Shown here: positions 1 through 8,653 of the stretch, one piece after another
Layout of the letters: every line of letters begins with the position of its first letter
Position numbering within the stretch: the stretch's first letter is position 1
Assembly (NCBI GenBank): GCA_902622805.1
Contig: CACNRG010000004.1
Location: forward strand, 1 to 64,000
Source of the DNA: an uncultured Pelagibacteraceae bacterium
Lineage (GTDB): Bacteria; Pseudomonadota; Alphaproteobacteria; Pelagibacterales; Pelagibacteraceae
Direction of reading: 5' to 3'
DNA: 64,000 nt
Program-made: the position numbers and the translations under genes
The notes under the pieces: generated by a model
The model's database searches: none
The model's input: only the letters and a program-made list of their open reading frames with translations
Told to the model about the DNA's origin: nothing

Positions 1-2
1 GA

Positions 3-506
3 AATTATAATTTTGAAGATAAAGATAGCTTTAAGGAAAAAGAACATTATGCTGAACATTTTCATCAAGACAGCTATTTAATGACATATAGTAAGATATT
101 CATTAATTTAATGGATGTCACAGAAAATGATGGTCCGCTAGAAATTATTCCAAGAGAAAATAGGTCAGCTTTTGTAAAATCTTTTAATTATAAAGATAGA
201 CATAGTTATAATTTTTCTGGAGATCATAATTTGATAAAAAAAAACACAGGAAATATTGGAGATTGCTTTTTATTTAGTTCGCCACAGATTTTTCATAGAG
301 CAGGTGTTCCCAATAATTATAGAGATATGATTCAATTAATCTTAATAGCCTTACCAAAAAAATTCTCAAGAGACCTTGATGAAATTGGTGACAAAGAATT
401 ATTTGATAATAATTTTGAACGTTTTCAAAAATTTACTAAACCTTATAGTATCGTAAAAGTGATAAAATTATTTTTTGTTTTTTTAAAACACAAAATTAAT
501 GGATAA
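3..506 (+). CDS. Phytanoyl-CoA dioxygenase (PhyH) family protein, 5' end outside window
   Basis: The reading frame is open from base 3, so the gene starts upstream of the window; the ATG at 81 is internal. The family is Fe(II)/2-oxoglutarate-dependent oxygenases. The visible part contains the HxD iron-ligand motif (HQD, codons at 63-71), a NDGPLEIIP stretch typical of PhyH proteins, and the distal FHRAG His near base 293 followed by an Arg that could bind 2-oxoglutarate. The substrate cannot be told from the sequence. Its stop overlaps the enolase start by 8 bases, which suggests co-transcription with it. Confidence 0.8.
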   Translation, partial: NYNFEDKDSFKEKEHYAEHFHQDSYLMTYSKIFINLMDVTENDGPLEIIPRENRSAFVKSFNYKDRHSYNFSGDHNLIKKNTGNIGDCFLFSSPQIFHRAGVPNNYRDMIQLILIALPKKFSRDLDEIGDKELFDNNFERFQKFTKPYSIVKVIKLFFVFLKHKING

Positions 507-1755
507 AATTTTAAAAATTAAAACTCGTCAAGTTTTTGATAGTAGAGGAAATCCTACTATAGAAGCTGAAGTATATACTAAAAATGCAAGTGCTTCTGCA
601 ATATGTCCATCTGGAGCTTCAACCGGCTCTTATGAAGCTTTTGAGAAAAGAGATAAAAATAATAAAAATTATCTAGGCAAAAGTGTTTTTAATGCTGTCA
701 AATTAGCTAATAAAAAGATTTCAGCTAAATTAAAAGGTTTAAGTGTTCATGATCAAGAAAGAATAGATGCATTGATGATCAATTTAGATGGAACAAGACA
801 AAAATCAAATTTAGGTGCTAATACGATTTTGTCAATTTCAATGGCTGCAAAAAAATTATCAGCAAAATTAAAAAAGATTCCTTTATATAAAAATTTTTTA
901 ATTAAAAAAAATTTTAGCTTACCTTATCCATTAATGAATATAATTAACGGTGGAGCTCATGCAAATAATGGTCTTAGAATTCAAGAATTTATGATTAGAC
1001 CAGATAAAGCAAAAAATTTTTCGGAAGCAATGAGAATTTGTTTTGTTGTAATAAAAAATTTAAGTAAATTAATTAAGAATAAAGGACTATCAACTTCTGT
1101 AGGTGATGAGGGTGGATTTGCTCCAATGATTAGTAGTAACAATCAAGCCCTAGATTTAATTGTAAATGCAATAAAAAAATCTGGCTTTGTAAATGGCAAA
1201 GATGTTTCAATATGTTTAGATGTTGCAGCCAATGAACTTTTCAAAAAAAAAAAATACTCAATCCATTCAAAGAATTTTATTTCAGTGGAAAAGTCAATTT
1301 TAGAATATAAAAAAATGATTCAAAAATATAAGATAAAATCAATTGAAGATCCCTTTGCTGAAAACGATTGGTTTGCATGGAATAAGCTTATGAAATCAAT
1401 AAAAAAAGTTCAAATTGTTGGAGATGATTTGTATGTTACAAATTTAGAGCGTTTAAAGAAAGGATTTTTAAATATTTCTTCAAATGCTATTTTAATTAAA
1501 TTAAATCAAATTGGAACAGTATCAGAAACAATTGATGTAATTAAATTTGCTCAGGCTATAGGATTTAAAACTATAATTTCTCATAGATCAGGAGATAGTG
1601 AAGATACATTTATTGCTGATTTAGCCGTAGGCACAAATTCAAATCAAATTAAGACAGGATCTTTAGCAAGATCAGAAAGAGTCGCTAAATATAATCAATT
1701 AATTCGTATAGAAGAAGAACTTGGAAAAAAAGCAAGAATGAATATGATTCATTAA
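499..1755 (+). CDS. eno: Enolase
   Basis: Enolase converts 2-phosphoglycerate to phosphoenolpyruvate in lower glycolysis and gluconeogenesis. The 418-residue length is normal. It starts with the family N-terminus (TRQVFDSRGNPTIE), and carries GDEGGFAP at about residues 202-209 (catalytic Glu), the LIKLNQIGT signature near 333 (catalytic Lys) and KTGSLARSER near 385. The gene overlaps the upstream dioxygenase gene by 8 bases, and its TAA shares one base with the ATG of the following ftsB, so translation is probably coupled. In many alphaproteobacteria eno also precedes the FtsB-like gene. Confidence 0.98.
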   Translation: MDKILKIKTRQVFDSRGNPTIEAEVYTKNASASAICPSGASTGSYEAFEKRDKNNKNYLGKSVFNAVKLANKKISAKLKGLSVHDQERIDALMINLDGTRQKSNLGANTILSISMAAKKLSAKLKKIPLYKNFLIKKNFSLPYPLMNIINGGAHANNGLRIQEFMIRPDKAKNFSEAMRICFVVIKNLSKLIKNKGLSTSVGDEGGFAPMISSNNQALDLIVNAIKKSGFVNGKDVSICLDVAANELFKKKKYSIHSKNFISVEKSILEYKKMIQKYKIKSIEDPFAENDWFAWNKLMKSIKKVQIVGDDLYVTNLERLKKGFLNISSNAILIKLNQIGTVSETIDVIKFAQAIGFKTIISHRSGDSEDTFIADLAVGTNSNQIKTGSLARSERVAKYNQLIRIEEELGKKARMNMIH

Positions 1756-2057
1756 TGCTTAAAAACATAAAAAAAAACTATTTTTTATTAATTTCTACTT
1801 TTCTAATTTTATATTTTTTTTTTAATTTAATGTCTGGTGAAAGAGGTCTGATATCTTATTTTGAAAAAAAAGATATTTTGATAGATCTAAAAAATAAAGA
1901 AAAAAGTTTATTGGTTAAGATAGAAGAATTAGATTTTAAAAATTCTTTACTTAGTGACAATCTTGATCTTGATTATGTAGAAATTTTGATTAGAGAGAGA
2001 TTTTTATTAGGTAAAAAAAACGAAAAAATTTATATAACTAACTATAATGAAAATTAG
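1755..2057 (+). CDS. ftsB: FtsB/DivIC-type septum formation initiator
   Basis: This is a small (100 aa) bitopic division protein. It has one N-terminal membrane segment (about residues 9-27), then a coiled-coil-like stretch rich in Leu, Lys and Glu (about 35-75), and the short C-terminal segment with [17 protein letters not shown] that resembles the conserved FtsB/DivIC end. Proteins of this family join FtsL and FtsQ in the divisome. The assignment rests on topology, length and position after enolase, a standard alphaproteobacterial arrangement. It overlaps lipA by 11 bases; the pdh genes often found at this junction are absent. Confidence 0.8.
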   Translation: MLKNIKKNYFLLISTFLILYFFFNLMSGERGLISYFEKKDILIDLKNKEKSLLVKIEELDFKNSLLSDNLDLDYVEILIRERFLLGKKNEKIYITNYNEN

Positions 2058-2973
2058 ACCAAGACACCCTGAAAAGATTAAAAACCCAATAAATCCAATT
2101 AAAAAAAAACCAGAGTGGATAAGATCAAAATTAATAAATAGCAAAGAATTTTTTATTACAAAAACAATTATTAATAAGAGTAATCTTGTAACAGTGTGCC
2201 AAGAAGCTAATTGCCCAAATATTACAGAATGTTGGAGTAAAAGACATGCTACTTTTATGATAATGGGTGATACATGTACAAGAGCCTGTGGTTTTTGTGA
2301 TGTAAAGACTGGTAAGCCAGAAAAATTAGATCCGTTCGAGGATATTAAAATTGCTAACGCAGTTACAAAACTCAACTTAAGACATGTAGTCATTACTTCT
2401 GTTGATAGAGATGATCTACCAGATGGTGGTTCAAATCATTTTAAAAAGGTAGTTGAAACTACAAGAAAAAAAAATCCTAGTACTACTATAGAAGTTTTAA
2501 CTCCTGATTTTTTAAGGAAAGGAAATTCTTACAAAAAATTACTTGAAGCTGATTTAGATGTATTCAATCATAATATTGAGACTGTACCTAGACTTTATCT
2601 CAAAGTAAGACCTGGAGCCAGATATTTTGCATCACTTGAACTTTTGAAAAATGCAAAAAAATGTAATAGTAAAGTATTTACTAAATCAGGAATAATGGTT
2701 GGTCTTGGTGAGGCTCAAGATGAAATTATTCAAGTAATGGACGATTTAAGATCTGCAGATGTAGATTTTATTACTATTGGTCAGTATCTTCAACCTTCCG
2801 TTAAACACCATCCACTTGAAAGATATTATCATCCAGATGAATTTAAAGAGCTAGAACTGATTGCAAAATCAAAAGGTTTTCTTTTAGTTTCCTCATCGCC
2901 TTTAACCAGATCTTCTTATCATGCAGATAAGGATTTTGCTAAATTAAAAAAAAATAGATTAAGATTAAATTAA
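2047..2973 (+). CDS. lipA: Lipoyl synthase (radical SAM)
   Basis: LipA inserts two sulfur atoms into octanoyl groups on lipoyl domains, the cofactor of pyruvate and 2-oxoglutarate dehydrogenases and glycine cleavage. All six cluster ligands are visible: the auxiliary cluster set C51, C56, C62 and the radical-SAM set C77, C81, C84 (CTRACGFC). The C-terminal [11 protein letters not shown] stretch carries the conserved Ser near the auxiliary cluster. The 308 aa length is normal. It overlaps ftsB by 11 bases, and its TAA shares a base with the ATG of the next gene. Confidence 0.98.
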   Translation: MKIRPRHPEKIKNPINPIKKKPEWIRSKLINSKEFFITKTIINKSNLVTVCQEANCPNITECWSKRHATFMIMGDTCTRACGFCDVKTGKPEKLDPFEDIKIANAVTKLNLRHVVITSVDRDDLPDGGSNHFKKVVETTRKKNPSTTIEVLTPDFLRKGNSYKKLLEADLDVFNHNIETVPRLYLKVRPGARYFASLELLKNAKKCNSKVFTKSGIMVGLGEAQDEIIQVMDDLRSADVDFITIGQYLQPSVKHHPLERYYHPDEFKELELIAKSKGFLLVSSSPLTRSSYHADKDFAKLKKNRLRLN

Positions 2974-3431
2974 TGCCAAAAGCTTCTGTGAAGAGGTTAA
3001 TTGAATGTCAAAAAAAGGATTTGATTAATCTTGTTCTTGATATTGAAAAATATCCTCAGTTTGTCCCTTTTTGTTACGATGCTAAAATTTATGAAAATAA
3101 AGATGAAGGTGATTTAAAAAAAATAATTGCTGATTTAACTATTGGTAAGGGGCCATTTAAAGATACTTATAAAAGTGATGTAGTTTTTCATAAAAAAAAA
3201 GATACTATATACGTTAAAAATATTGATGGACCATTAAATCATTTGTCAAATTATTGGACTTTTACTGATAAAAATAATGGAATTACCGAAATAAGTTTTG
3301 ATATTGATTTTGAAATTAAAAATAAATTTTTAAATTCTTTAATGGTTGTTTCATTTCAATTTGGATTAGAAAAAATAGCTGATTCATTTCAAAAAAGAGC
3401 TGAAGATTTATTTGGCAATTCTAAGGATTAA
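2973..3431 (+). CDS. START-like RatA/COQ10-type polyketide-binding protein
   Basis: This 152-residue protein belongs to the START/SRPBCC superfamily (polyketide cyclase, Coq10/RatA group). The signs are the opening LVLDIEKYPQFVPFC segment and the late GLEKIADSFQKRAEDL helix that closes the lipid-binding cavity. Coq10 relatives bind ubiquinone and support respiration; the E. coli relative RatA has been linked to ribosome association. Position directly after lipA is typical of alphaproteobacteria and favours the ubiquinone-binding reading. Its 3' end overlaps the convergent cinA-like gene by 24 bases. Confidence 0.85.
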   Translation: MPKASVKRLIECQKKDLINLVLDIEKYPQFVPFCYDAKIYENKDEGDLKKIIADLTIGKGPFKDTYKSDVVFHKKKDTIYVKNIDGPLNHLSNYWTFTDKNNGITEISFDIDFEIKNKFLNSLMVVSFQFGLEKIADSFQKRAEDLFGNSKD

Positions 3432-3869
3432 ATTTAATGCTTTCCTAACAGTAGCTTTTTGTATCGATAATCTTTTTTTGCTTTTAAATAAACATTTGAA
3501 TATTTGAATTTTATCACCTTTTTTAACTCCTATATAGACTAAACCAATAGGTTTTTGTTTTGTACCACCTTTAGGTCCTGCGATACCAGTTACTGAAATA
3601 TTTATATTAGCTTTTGAAATTTTAGATAGGTTATTAACCATTGCATAACAACATTCATGGCTTACAGCACCATATTTTCTAATTATATCTTTGTTAACTT
3701 TTAAAACTTTAATTTTAGCTTGATTAGAGTAGGTTATTAAGCCTAAACTAAACACTTTTGAGGCACCACTTATTGAAGTAATTGAACTAGCCAGCAATCC
3801 ACCTGTACAAGACTCAACAAATGAAATTTTAAGTTTTTTTTTTATTAATGTTTTTACTAAAGATTTCAT
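3408..3869 (-). CDS. pncC: CinA C-terminal domain protein, nicotinamide-nucleotide amidase
   Basis: This is a stand-alone CinA C-terminal domain (153 aa), the PncC enzyme that deamidates nicotinamide mononucleotide to nicotinate mononucleotide in pyridine-nucleotide recycling. The family motifs are present: FVESCTGGLLASSIT near the N-terminus, the AVSHE segment in the middle, and VTGIAGPKGGT about residue 95. The N-terminal CinA domain is absent, as usual for PncC. It overlaps the upstream pgpA by 4 bases (ATGA-type) and is the last gene of the leftward ispDF-pgpA-pncC block. Confidence 0.93.
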   Translation of the reverse strand: MKSLVKTLIKKKLKISFVESCTGGLLASSITSISGASKVFSLGLITYSNQAKIKVLKVNKDIIRKYGAVSHECCYAMVNNLSKISKANINISVTGIAGPKGGTKQKPIGLVYIGVKKGDKIQIFKCLFKSKKRLSIQKATVRKALNLILRIAK

Positions 3870-4372
3870 AAGAAAAAATAACTACTCAAAACCATAAAAC
3901 AAATTAAAGATAAAACAACATAAAATCCTGCACAAACATCATCCATGATCACACCAAAACTATTTTTAAAATTTTTATCAAAAAAATTAACTGGAAATGG
4001 TTTTGCTATATCAAAAAATCTAAATAGAACAAAGCAAACACCATAAAAAATTATAGCTTCATTTGGTGATTTTTCTATTCCATGTGAAATTTCATAAAGA
4101 TAAATAGGAATAGATTGACCAATAAATTCATCAATAATTACTTCTTTTGGATCTTTATTTTCACTATCTTCTATATGAACTGCAATTGCTGAAAATGAAA
4201 GGACAAAAATAATTATCAAACCTATTAAAATTAAATTTGAAGATACATTTAATATATGAAAAAAAAAATATAGTATAATAACAGTTGCTAAAGATCCAAA
4301 AGTTCCAGGAATTTTTTTTATTTTCCCCAAACCAAACATTGTTACAAATAATGTATTAAAAAATTTAATCAT
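3866..4372 (-). CDS. pgpA: Phosphatidylglycerophosphatase A
   Basis: PgpA removes the phosphate from phosphatidylglycerophosphate to give phosphatidylglycerol, a main membrane lipid. The 168-residue protein has the family N-terminal GLGKIKKIPGTFGSL, the DEFIGQ acidic motif (about residues 91-96), RFFDIAKPFP and the MDDVCAG aspartate motif near 140-150, with several membrane segments. It overlaps both neighbours (8 bases with ispDF, 4 with pncC), so the three genes are surely one transcription unit. Confidence 0.95.
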   Translation of the reverse strand: MIKFFNTLFVTMFGLGKIKKIPGTFGSLATVIILYFFFHILNVSSNLILIGLIIIFVLSFSAIAVHIEDSENKDPKEVIIDEFIGQSIPIYLYEISHGIEKSPNEAIIFYGVCFVLFRFFDIAKPFPVNFFDKNFKNSFGVIMDDVCAGFYVVLSLICFMVLSSYFFL

Positions 4373-5471
4373 ATTTTGTAATTGAGACTATTACCTCACA
4401 AGCCATTGCTTTTTCATTTCCTATTAAACCTAATTTTTCTACAGTTTTACCTTTTAGGTTGATGAGATCTTTATTTAATTTTGTTAGTTTTGATATTGAG
4501 TTGATTATTTTATCTCGGTATTTAGAAACTTTTGGTTGTTCGCAAATTAGATTTATATCAAGATTATTAATAAAAAAATTTGAATTATTTAAATTTTCTA
4601 TAATTGGTTTTAACATTTTAGGTGATCTTATATTTTTAAATTTTTTTGTGTTTGGAAAATAAGTGCCGATATCTTTTTTTCTTGTAGCACCTAAAATTGC
4701 ATCAATTATTGCATGTAAAATTACATCTCCATCTGAATGTCCTTTAAGTCCTGAATGAAAGGGAATCTTTATACCACCAAGGTAAAGTTTTTTATTTTTT
4801 ATTAATCTATGTAAATCAAAACCAATACCATAATAAGTTTTAGAGCTTTTTATATCACTCAAGTAAGTAATTTTACTATTTTGATTTTCTCCTGATATAA
4901 ATTTAATTTTATAGTTTTTATTTATAAAAAGAGTTGCTTCATCAGCAAACTCTTTTTTTTGATTTAGTGCAAGATTAAATATATCTTTAAATCTAAAAGC
5001 TTGAGGTGTCTGAGTTAATATTGAATTATTTTTATTAAGATTAAATATTTGATTTTTTATTTTATATTTTATTGAGTCTTTTGATCTTACGATAGGAACT
5101 ACTGCTTTGTTTTTTTTTAAATTTTTCGTTATATTTTTAAGTAATTTGATTGAAAAATTTGGTCTTGCAGCATCATGTATAAAAACATTTTTTGGCTTAT
5201 ATTTTTTTATAAATTTTAAAGCATTTAAAGATGAGTTATAACGTTCTTTTCCACCTTTAATGACCTTAATAAGTTTAGGATATCTTTTTTTTTTAAAATA
5301 ATTGAGATTGTTAGTGACAATTATTATTTTTTTAAAGAGCTTAGAATCTAAAGATTTTTTAATCGAATGATCAATAATTTCTTTATTTTTATAATTATAG
5401 AATTGTTTAGCCATTTTATTGTTAAATCGCTTACTTTTTCCAGCTGCTAGTATTACAAAAAAGTTGTTCAT
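4365..5471 (-). CDS. ispDF: Bifunctional MEP cytidylyltransferase / MECDP synthase (IspDF fusion)
   Basis: This protein carries out two steps of the non-mevalonate isoprenoid pathway. The N-terminal half (to about residue 210) is IspD, with the nucleotide-binding LAAGKSKRFN and the HDAARPNF segment. The C-terminal half (from about 214) is IspF, starting YGIGFDLHRL with the metal-binding Asp-x-His, then GHSDGDVILHA. The fusion is common in alphaproteobacteria. The length of 368 aa is slightly short for the fusion. It starts 46 bases from the divergent ntrY, so that short AT-rich gap must hold both promoters. Confidence 0.97.
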   Translation of the reverse strand: MNNFFVILAAGKSKRFNNKMAKQFYNYKNKEIIDHSIKKSLDSKLFKKIIIVTNNLNYFKKKRYPKLIKVIKGGKERYNSSLNALKFIKKYKPKNVFIHDAARPNFSIKLLKNITKNLKKNKAVVPIVRSKDSIKYKIKNQIFNLNKNNSILTQTPQAFRFKDIFNLALNQKKEFADEATLFINKNYKIKFISGENQNSKITYLSDIKSSKTYYGIGFDLHRLIKNKKLYLGGIKIPFHSGLKGHSDGDVILHAIIDAILGATRKKDIGTYFPNTKKFKNIRSPKMLKPIIENLNNSNFFINNLDINLICEQPKVSKYRDKIINSISKLTKLNKDLINLKGKTVEKLGLIGNEKAMACEVIVSITKYD

Positions 5472-5517
5472 TTTTAGAAATATATATATGAACTTATATA
5501 ATTATATTTAAATAATA

Positions 5518-7308
5518 ATGACTGAATTTCTTAAAAAAAATTTAATAATTATTATACTATTTGTAATAACACTTTTTGCAGGTTTTTTCACTTTTCTTAC
5601 ATTTATAGATAAAAGCTTTATTCAACTTAATCAGTTAAACCTTCAATATTTGTTAATAGGCAATATAATACTAATAATTTTACTTTTTATTTTAGTTTTT
5701 CTAGAAATAAAGAGATCTATTAAATCTGACATTGATCGTGATGGTATAACATCTAATAAAAAATATATTACATATTTTTCATTATTTACTCTTATTCCAT
5801 CTGTTTTAATTTCTGTATTTTCACTTTTTCTATTTTCATTCGCATTAGAAAAATATTTTGATAAAAAAGTCACTACCGTTGTAAACAACTCTTATGAGTT
5901 AGCAAAAAATTATGTTTCAGAAGTTCAAGATAAAGTTAAATCCGAAATTATATTAATCGCATTTGACACAAATAAGAGCGCCAAGTTTTTAAATGATGAT
6001 GAAGATGAGTACCAAAGGTTTTTGAATACTCAAAAACTTATAAGAAAAATAGATGAAATTCATATTATTGATATAGATAAAAATTTATTGTTCACAAATT
6101 TAAACGACAAATCAAGATATACACCTCCAATGAATCGAGCCTTAGAATTAGTAATCGAAGACGATAGACCATTAAAAATATTAAATGCTCCAGAAAACAT
6201 TTCAGCAGCAATCATGAGACTTCAAGCTTTTGAGAATAGATTTTTATATGTTGTAAAATATCTTGATCCTAAAATTTCTAATTATTTAAATGAATCTCAG
6301 GAAGCGATTAATTTTTATTATACAGTAGAGGAAAAAAGCTCAGGGATAAAAATTTCTTTTGCAATAATATATTTAATTGTTGTAACTTTGTTGTTATTTA
6401 TTTCTATTACGATTGCAATTCGTTTTTCATCAAGATTCTTTAGATCAATAAATAATTTAATATATGCTTCAAATGCGATTGGAGATGGAGATTTGAGTGC
6501 AAAAGTTCCAGAACTTAAAACTGATAAAGATCTTGAAACGTTAAATAGAAATTTTAATTCAATGATTAGTAAATTAAAAAATCAACAAGAAAAATTAATT
6601 ATAAATGAAAGGCATGAGGCGTGGGGTAGTCTTGCAAGGAAGCTCGCACACGAAATAAAAAATCCTCTCACACCAATACAATTAACCATCGATAGATTGT
6701 ATAACAAATACTCAAATCAAATTTCAAATATTGATAAAGATAATTATAAAGAAAATTTAAATATTATTAATAACCAAATTAAACAAATTGGTAGTTTAGT
6801 TAATGAATTTTCAGATTTTGCGAGAATGCCAAAACCTATTCTTAAAGATAACGATCTGATCACTTTGATGAGAGAAAATGTTAAACTATTGCAAAAACTT
6901 GATGATACAATAAACATTGAAATAAATTCCAATCAACAAAAAATTAATTTTAACAGTGATAAAGAGCAATTAAGTCGAGTTTTTTTTAATTTAATTAAAA
7001 ATGCAATTGAAAGTATTCAGCAAAAAAGTCAAAATATCTCAAATTTTTCAAAGAAAATTACTATTGAAATTAATAAGTTTGATGACAATATAAACATAAA
7101 TTTTACAGATAATGGTATAGGTTTTGTAAATATTGAAAAAAATATAAAGGATATATTAAACCCATATTTTACGACAAAGAAAAATGGATCTGGATTAGGT
7201 TTATCAATTGTTAATAAAATAATAAATGATCATAATGGAAAAATTGAATTTATATCTCTTAATGAGGGTGCCAAAATAAAAATTTATTTTAATCTAAATG
7301 ATAGCTGA
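5518..7308 (+). CDS. ntrY: Nitrogen-regulation type sensor histidine kinase NtrY
   Basis: The 596-residue membrane kinase has three N-terminal hydrophobic segments (roughly 8-30, 42-62, 85-108), an extracytoplasmic sensor region (about 110-275), another membrane span (about 280-300), a HAMP-like linker, the phospho-acceptor motif LAHEIKNPLTP with His378, and ATP-binding boxes (FNLIKNAIES; DNGIGF; GSGLGLSIV). This order is that of NtrY. It overlaps ntrX by 11 bases, so they form a cognate pair. The NtrB/NtrC/dusB genes that often lie between ispDF and ntrY in larger alphaproteobacteria are missing. Confidence 0.93.
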   Translation: MTEFLKKNLIIIILFVITLFAGFFTFLTFIDKSFIQLNQLNLQYLLIGNIILIILLFILVFLEIKRSIKSDIDRDGITSNKKYITYFSLFTLIPSVLISVFSLFLFSFALEKYFDKKVTTVVNNSYELAKNYVSEVQDKVKSEIILIAFDTNKSAKFLNDDEDEYQRFLNTQKLIRKIDEIHIIDIDKNLLFTNLNDKSRYTPPMNRALELVIEDDRPLKILNAPENISAAIMRLQAFENRFLYVVKYLDPKISNYLNESQEAINFYYTVEEKSSGIKISFAIIYLIVVTLLLFISITIAIRFSSRFFRSINNLIYASNAIGDGDLSAKVPELKTDKDLETLNRNFNSMISKLKNQQEKLIINERHEAWGSLARKLAHEIKNPLTPIQLTIDRLYNKYSNQISNIDKDNYKENLNIINNQIKQIGSLVNEFSDFARMPKPILKDNDLITLMRENVKLLQKLDDTINIEINSNQQKINFNSDKEQLSRVFFNLIKNAIESIQQKSQNISNFSKKITIEINKFDDNININFTDNGIGFVNIEKNIKDILNPYFTTKKNGSGLGLSIVNKIINDHNGKIEFISLNEGAKIKIYFNLNDS

Positions 7309-8653
7309 AATACTGATAGTTGATGATAATTCTGATATTAGGAATATCCTAAATGAATTAATTTTAGATGCTGGCTATAAAACAAGGTTAGCTGCAAATT
7401 ACAATCAAGCTTTAAATGAAATAGATAAAAAAATTCCTGATGTTGCAATTTTAGATGTCAAACTAGACAAAGGAGATAATGATGGTATTGAATTATTAAC
7501 ACATATTAAGTCTAAAAACTCTGATGTCCCAGTAATAATGATATCTGGACATGCTAATATTGAAATGGCTATCAAATCATTAAAGCATGGCGCTTTTGAA
7601 TTTATTGAAAAACCTTTTGATCAGACTAGATTATTAAACTTTATTTCAAGAGCAGTTGAAAATTTAAATTTAAAAAGTCAAAATAAAGAATACGAAAATA
7701 AACTTTTTTCTTCTTATGACTTAATTGGTGAAAGTAAAAATATTTCATCCATACGGGATCAAATAGATAAAATTTCTATTACAGAAAGTAGAATATTTAT
7801 CTCTGGTCCATCTGGATCTGGTAAAGAGTTAATTGCAAGAAAAATTCATAAAAAATCAAAAAGAAAAAAAAAGCCTTTCATAATATTAAATGGAGCTTTA
7901 TTGGATAATAATAAATATGAATTAGAATTATTTGGTGAAGAAAAACAAGATGGATCTATTTCATATGGTGCACTAGAAAAAGCTAATAACGGTACTCTTT
8001 TAATTGATCATATTTCTGAAATACCTTTAGATATCCAATCAAAAATTTTAAGAGTTTTAATTGATCAAAAGTTTAAAAGAATTAATGGTTCTAAAGATAT
8101 TAAAGTAGATGTAAGACTAATTAGTTCATCCAATAAAGACTTAAAAGATGAAATTCAGCTAGGTAATTTTAGAGAGGATCTTTATCATAGGATTAGTGTT
8201 TTTGAGATATATGTAGACCCATTAAGTAATAGAATTTCAGATATACCATTATTGGTAAAATACTTTTCTGAAAAGATTTCTGAAAGCTACAATATTAAAA
8301 CTCTAGAAATAGATGAAAATGACAGTTATATTTTAAATCATAATTGGAAGGGTAATGTTAGAGAATTAAGAAACTTAATAGAAAGAATTGCAATTTTACA
8401 ACCAGAGAACAAAGATAAAATTTCGAGTATTATTAAGGAGTCATTAAAAAATGATGATTTTCATGACAAAATTACCGAAAATAGTTTATCTGTGCCGCTA
8501 AAAGAGGCTAGAGAAAAGTTTGAAAAAGAGTATTTAACAATACAATTAAAAAAGTTTAATGGAAATATTTCAAAAACAGCTAATTTTGTTGGAATGGAGA
8601 GAAGTGCTCTTCACAGAAAACTTAAAGGATTAGGAATTAAAGAATTTAATTAA
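7298..8653 (+). CDS. ntrX: Response regulator NtrX with degenerate sigma-54 AAA+ domain
   Basis: Domain order is receiver (1-120, phospho-acceptor Asp53 in AILDVKL), AAA+ (about 135-375) and a C-terminal Fis-type helix-turn-helix (about 425-448, NISKTANFVGMERSALHR). Walker A is intact (G170-E177, GPSGSGKE) and the FREDLYHR segment is kept. However, the GAFTGA sigma-54-contact loop is replaced by QDGSIS (217-222), and the Walker B Asp-Glu is Asp237-His238. The protein therefore probably binds DNA but does not drive sigma-54 polymerase, in line with the lack of RpoN in SAR11 (family knowledge, not visible here). It abuts trkA with no gap. Confidence 0.93.
   Translation: MIAEILIVDDNSDIRNILNELILDAGYKTRLAANYNQALNEIDKKIPDVAILDVKLDKGDNDGIELLTHIKSKNSDVPVIMISGHANIEMAIKSLKHGAFEFIEKPFDQTRLLNFISRAVENLNLKSQNKEYENKLFSSYDLIGESKNISSIRDQIDKISITESRIFISGPSGSGKELIARKIHKKSKRKKKPFIILNGALLDNNKYELELFGEEKQDGSISYGALEKANNGTLLIDHISEIPLDIQSKILRVLIDQKFKRINGSKDIKVDVRLISSSNKDLKDEIQLGNFREDLYHRISVFEIYVDPLSNRISDIPLLVKYFSEKISESYNIKTLEIDENDSYILNHNWKGNVRELRNLIERIAILQPENKDKISSIIKESLKNDDFHDKITENSLSVPLKEAREKFEKEYLTIQLKKFNGNISKTANFVGMERSALHRKLKGLGIKEFN

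Noticed and set aside
2007..2393. A 128-residue minus-strand frame opposite lipA
   Set aside because: It covers the lipA cysteine-rich region on the other strand, has no own context and looks like a chance frame.
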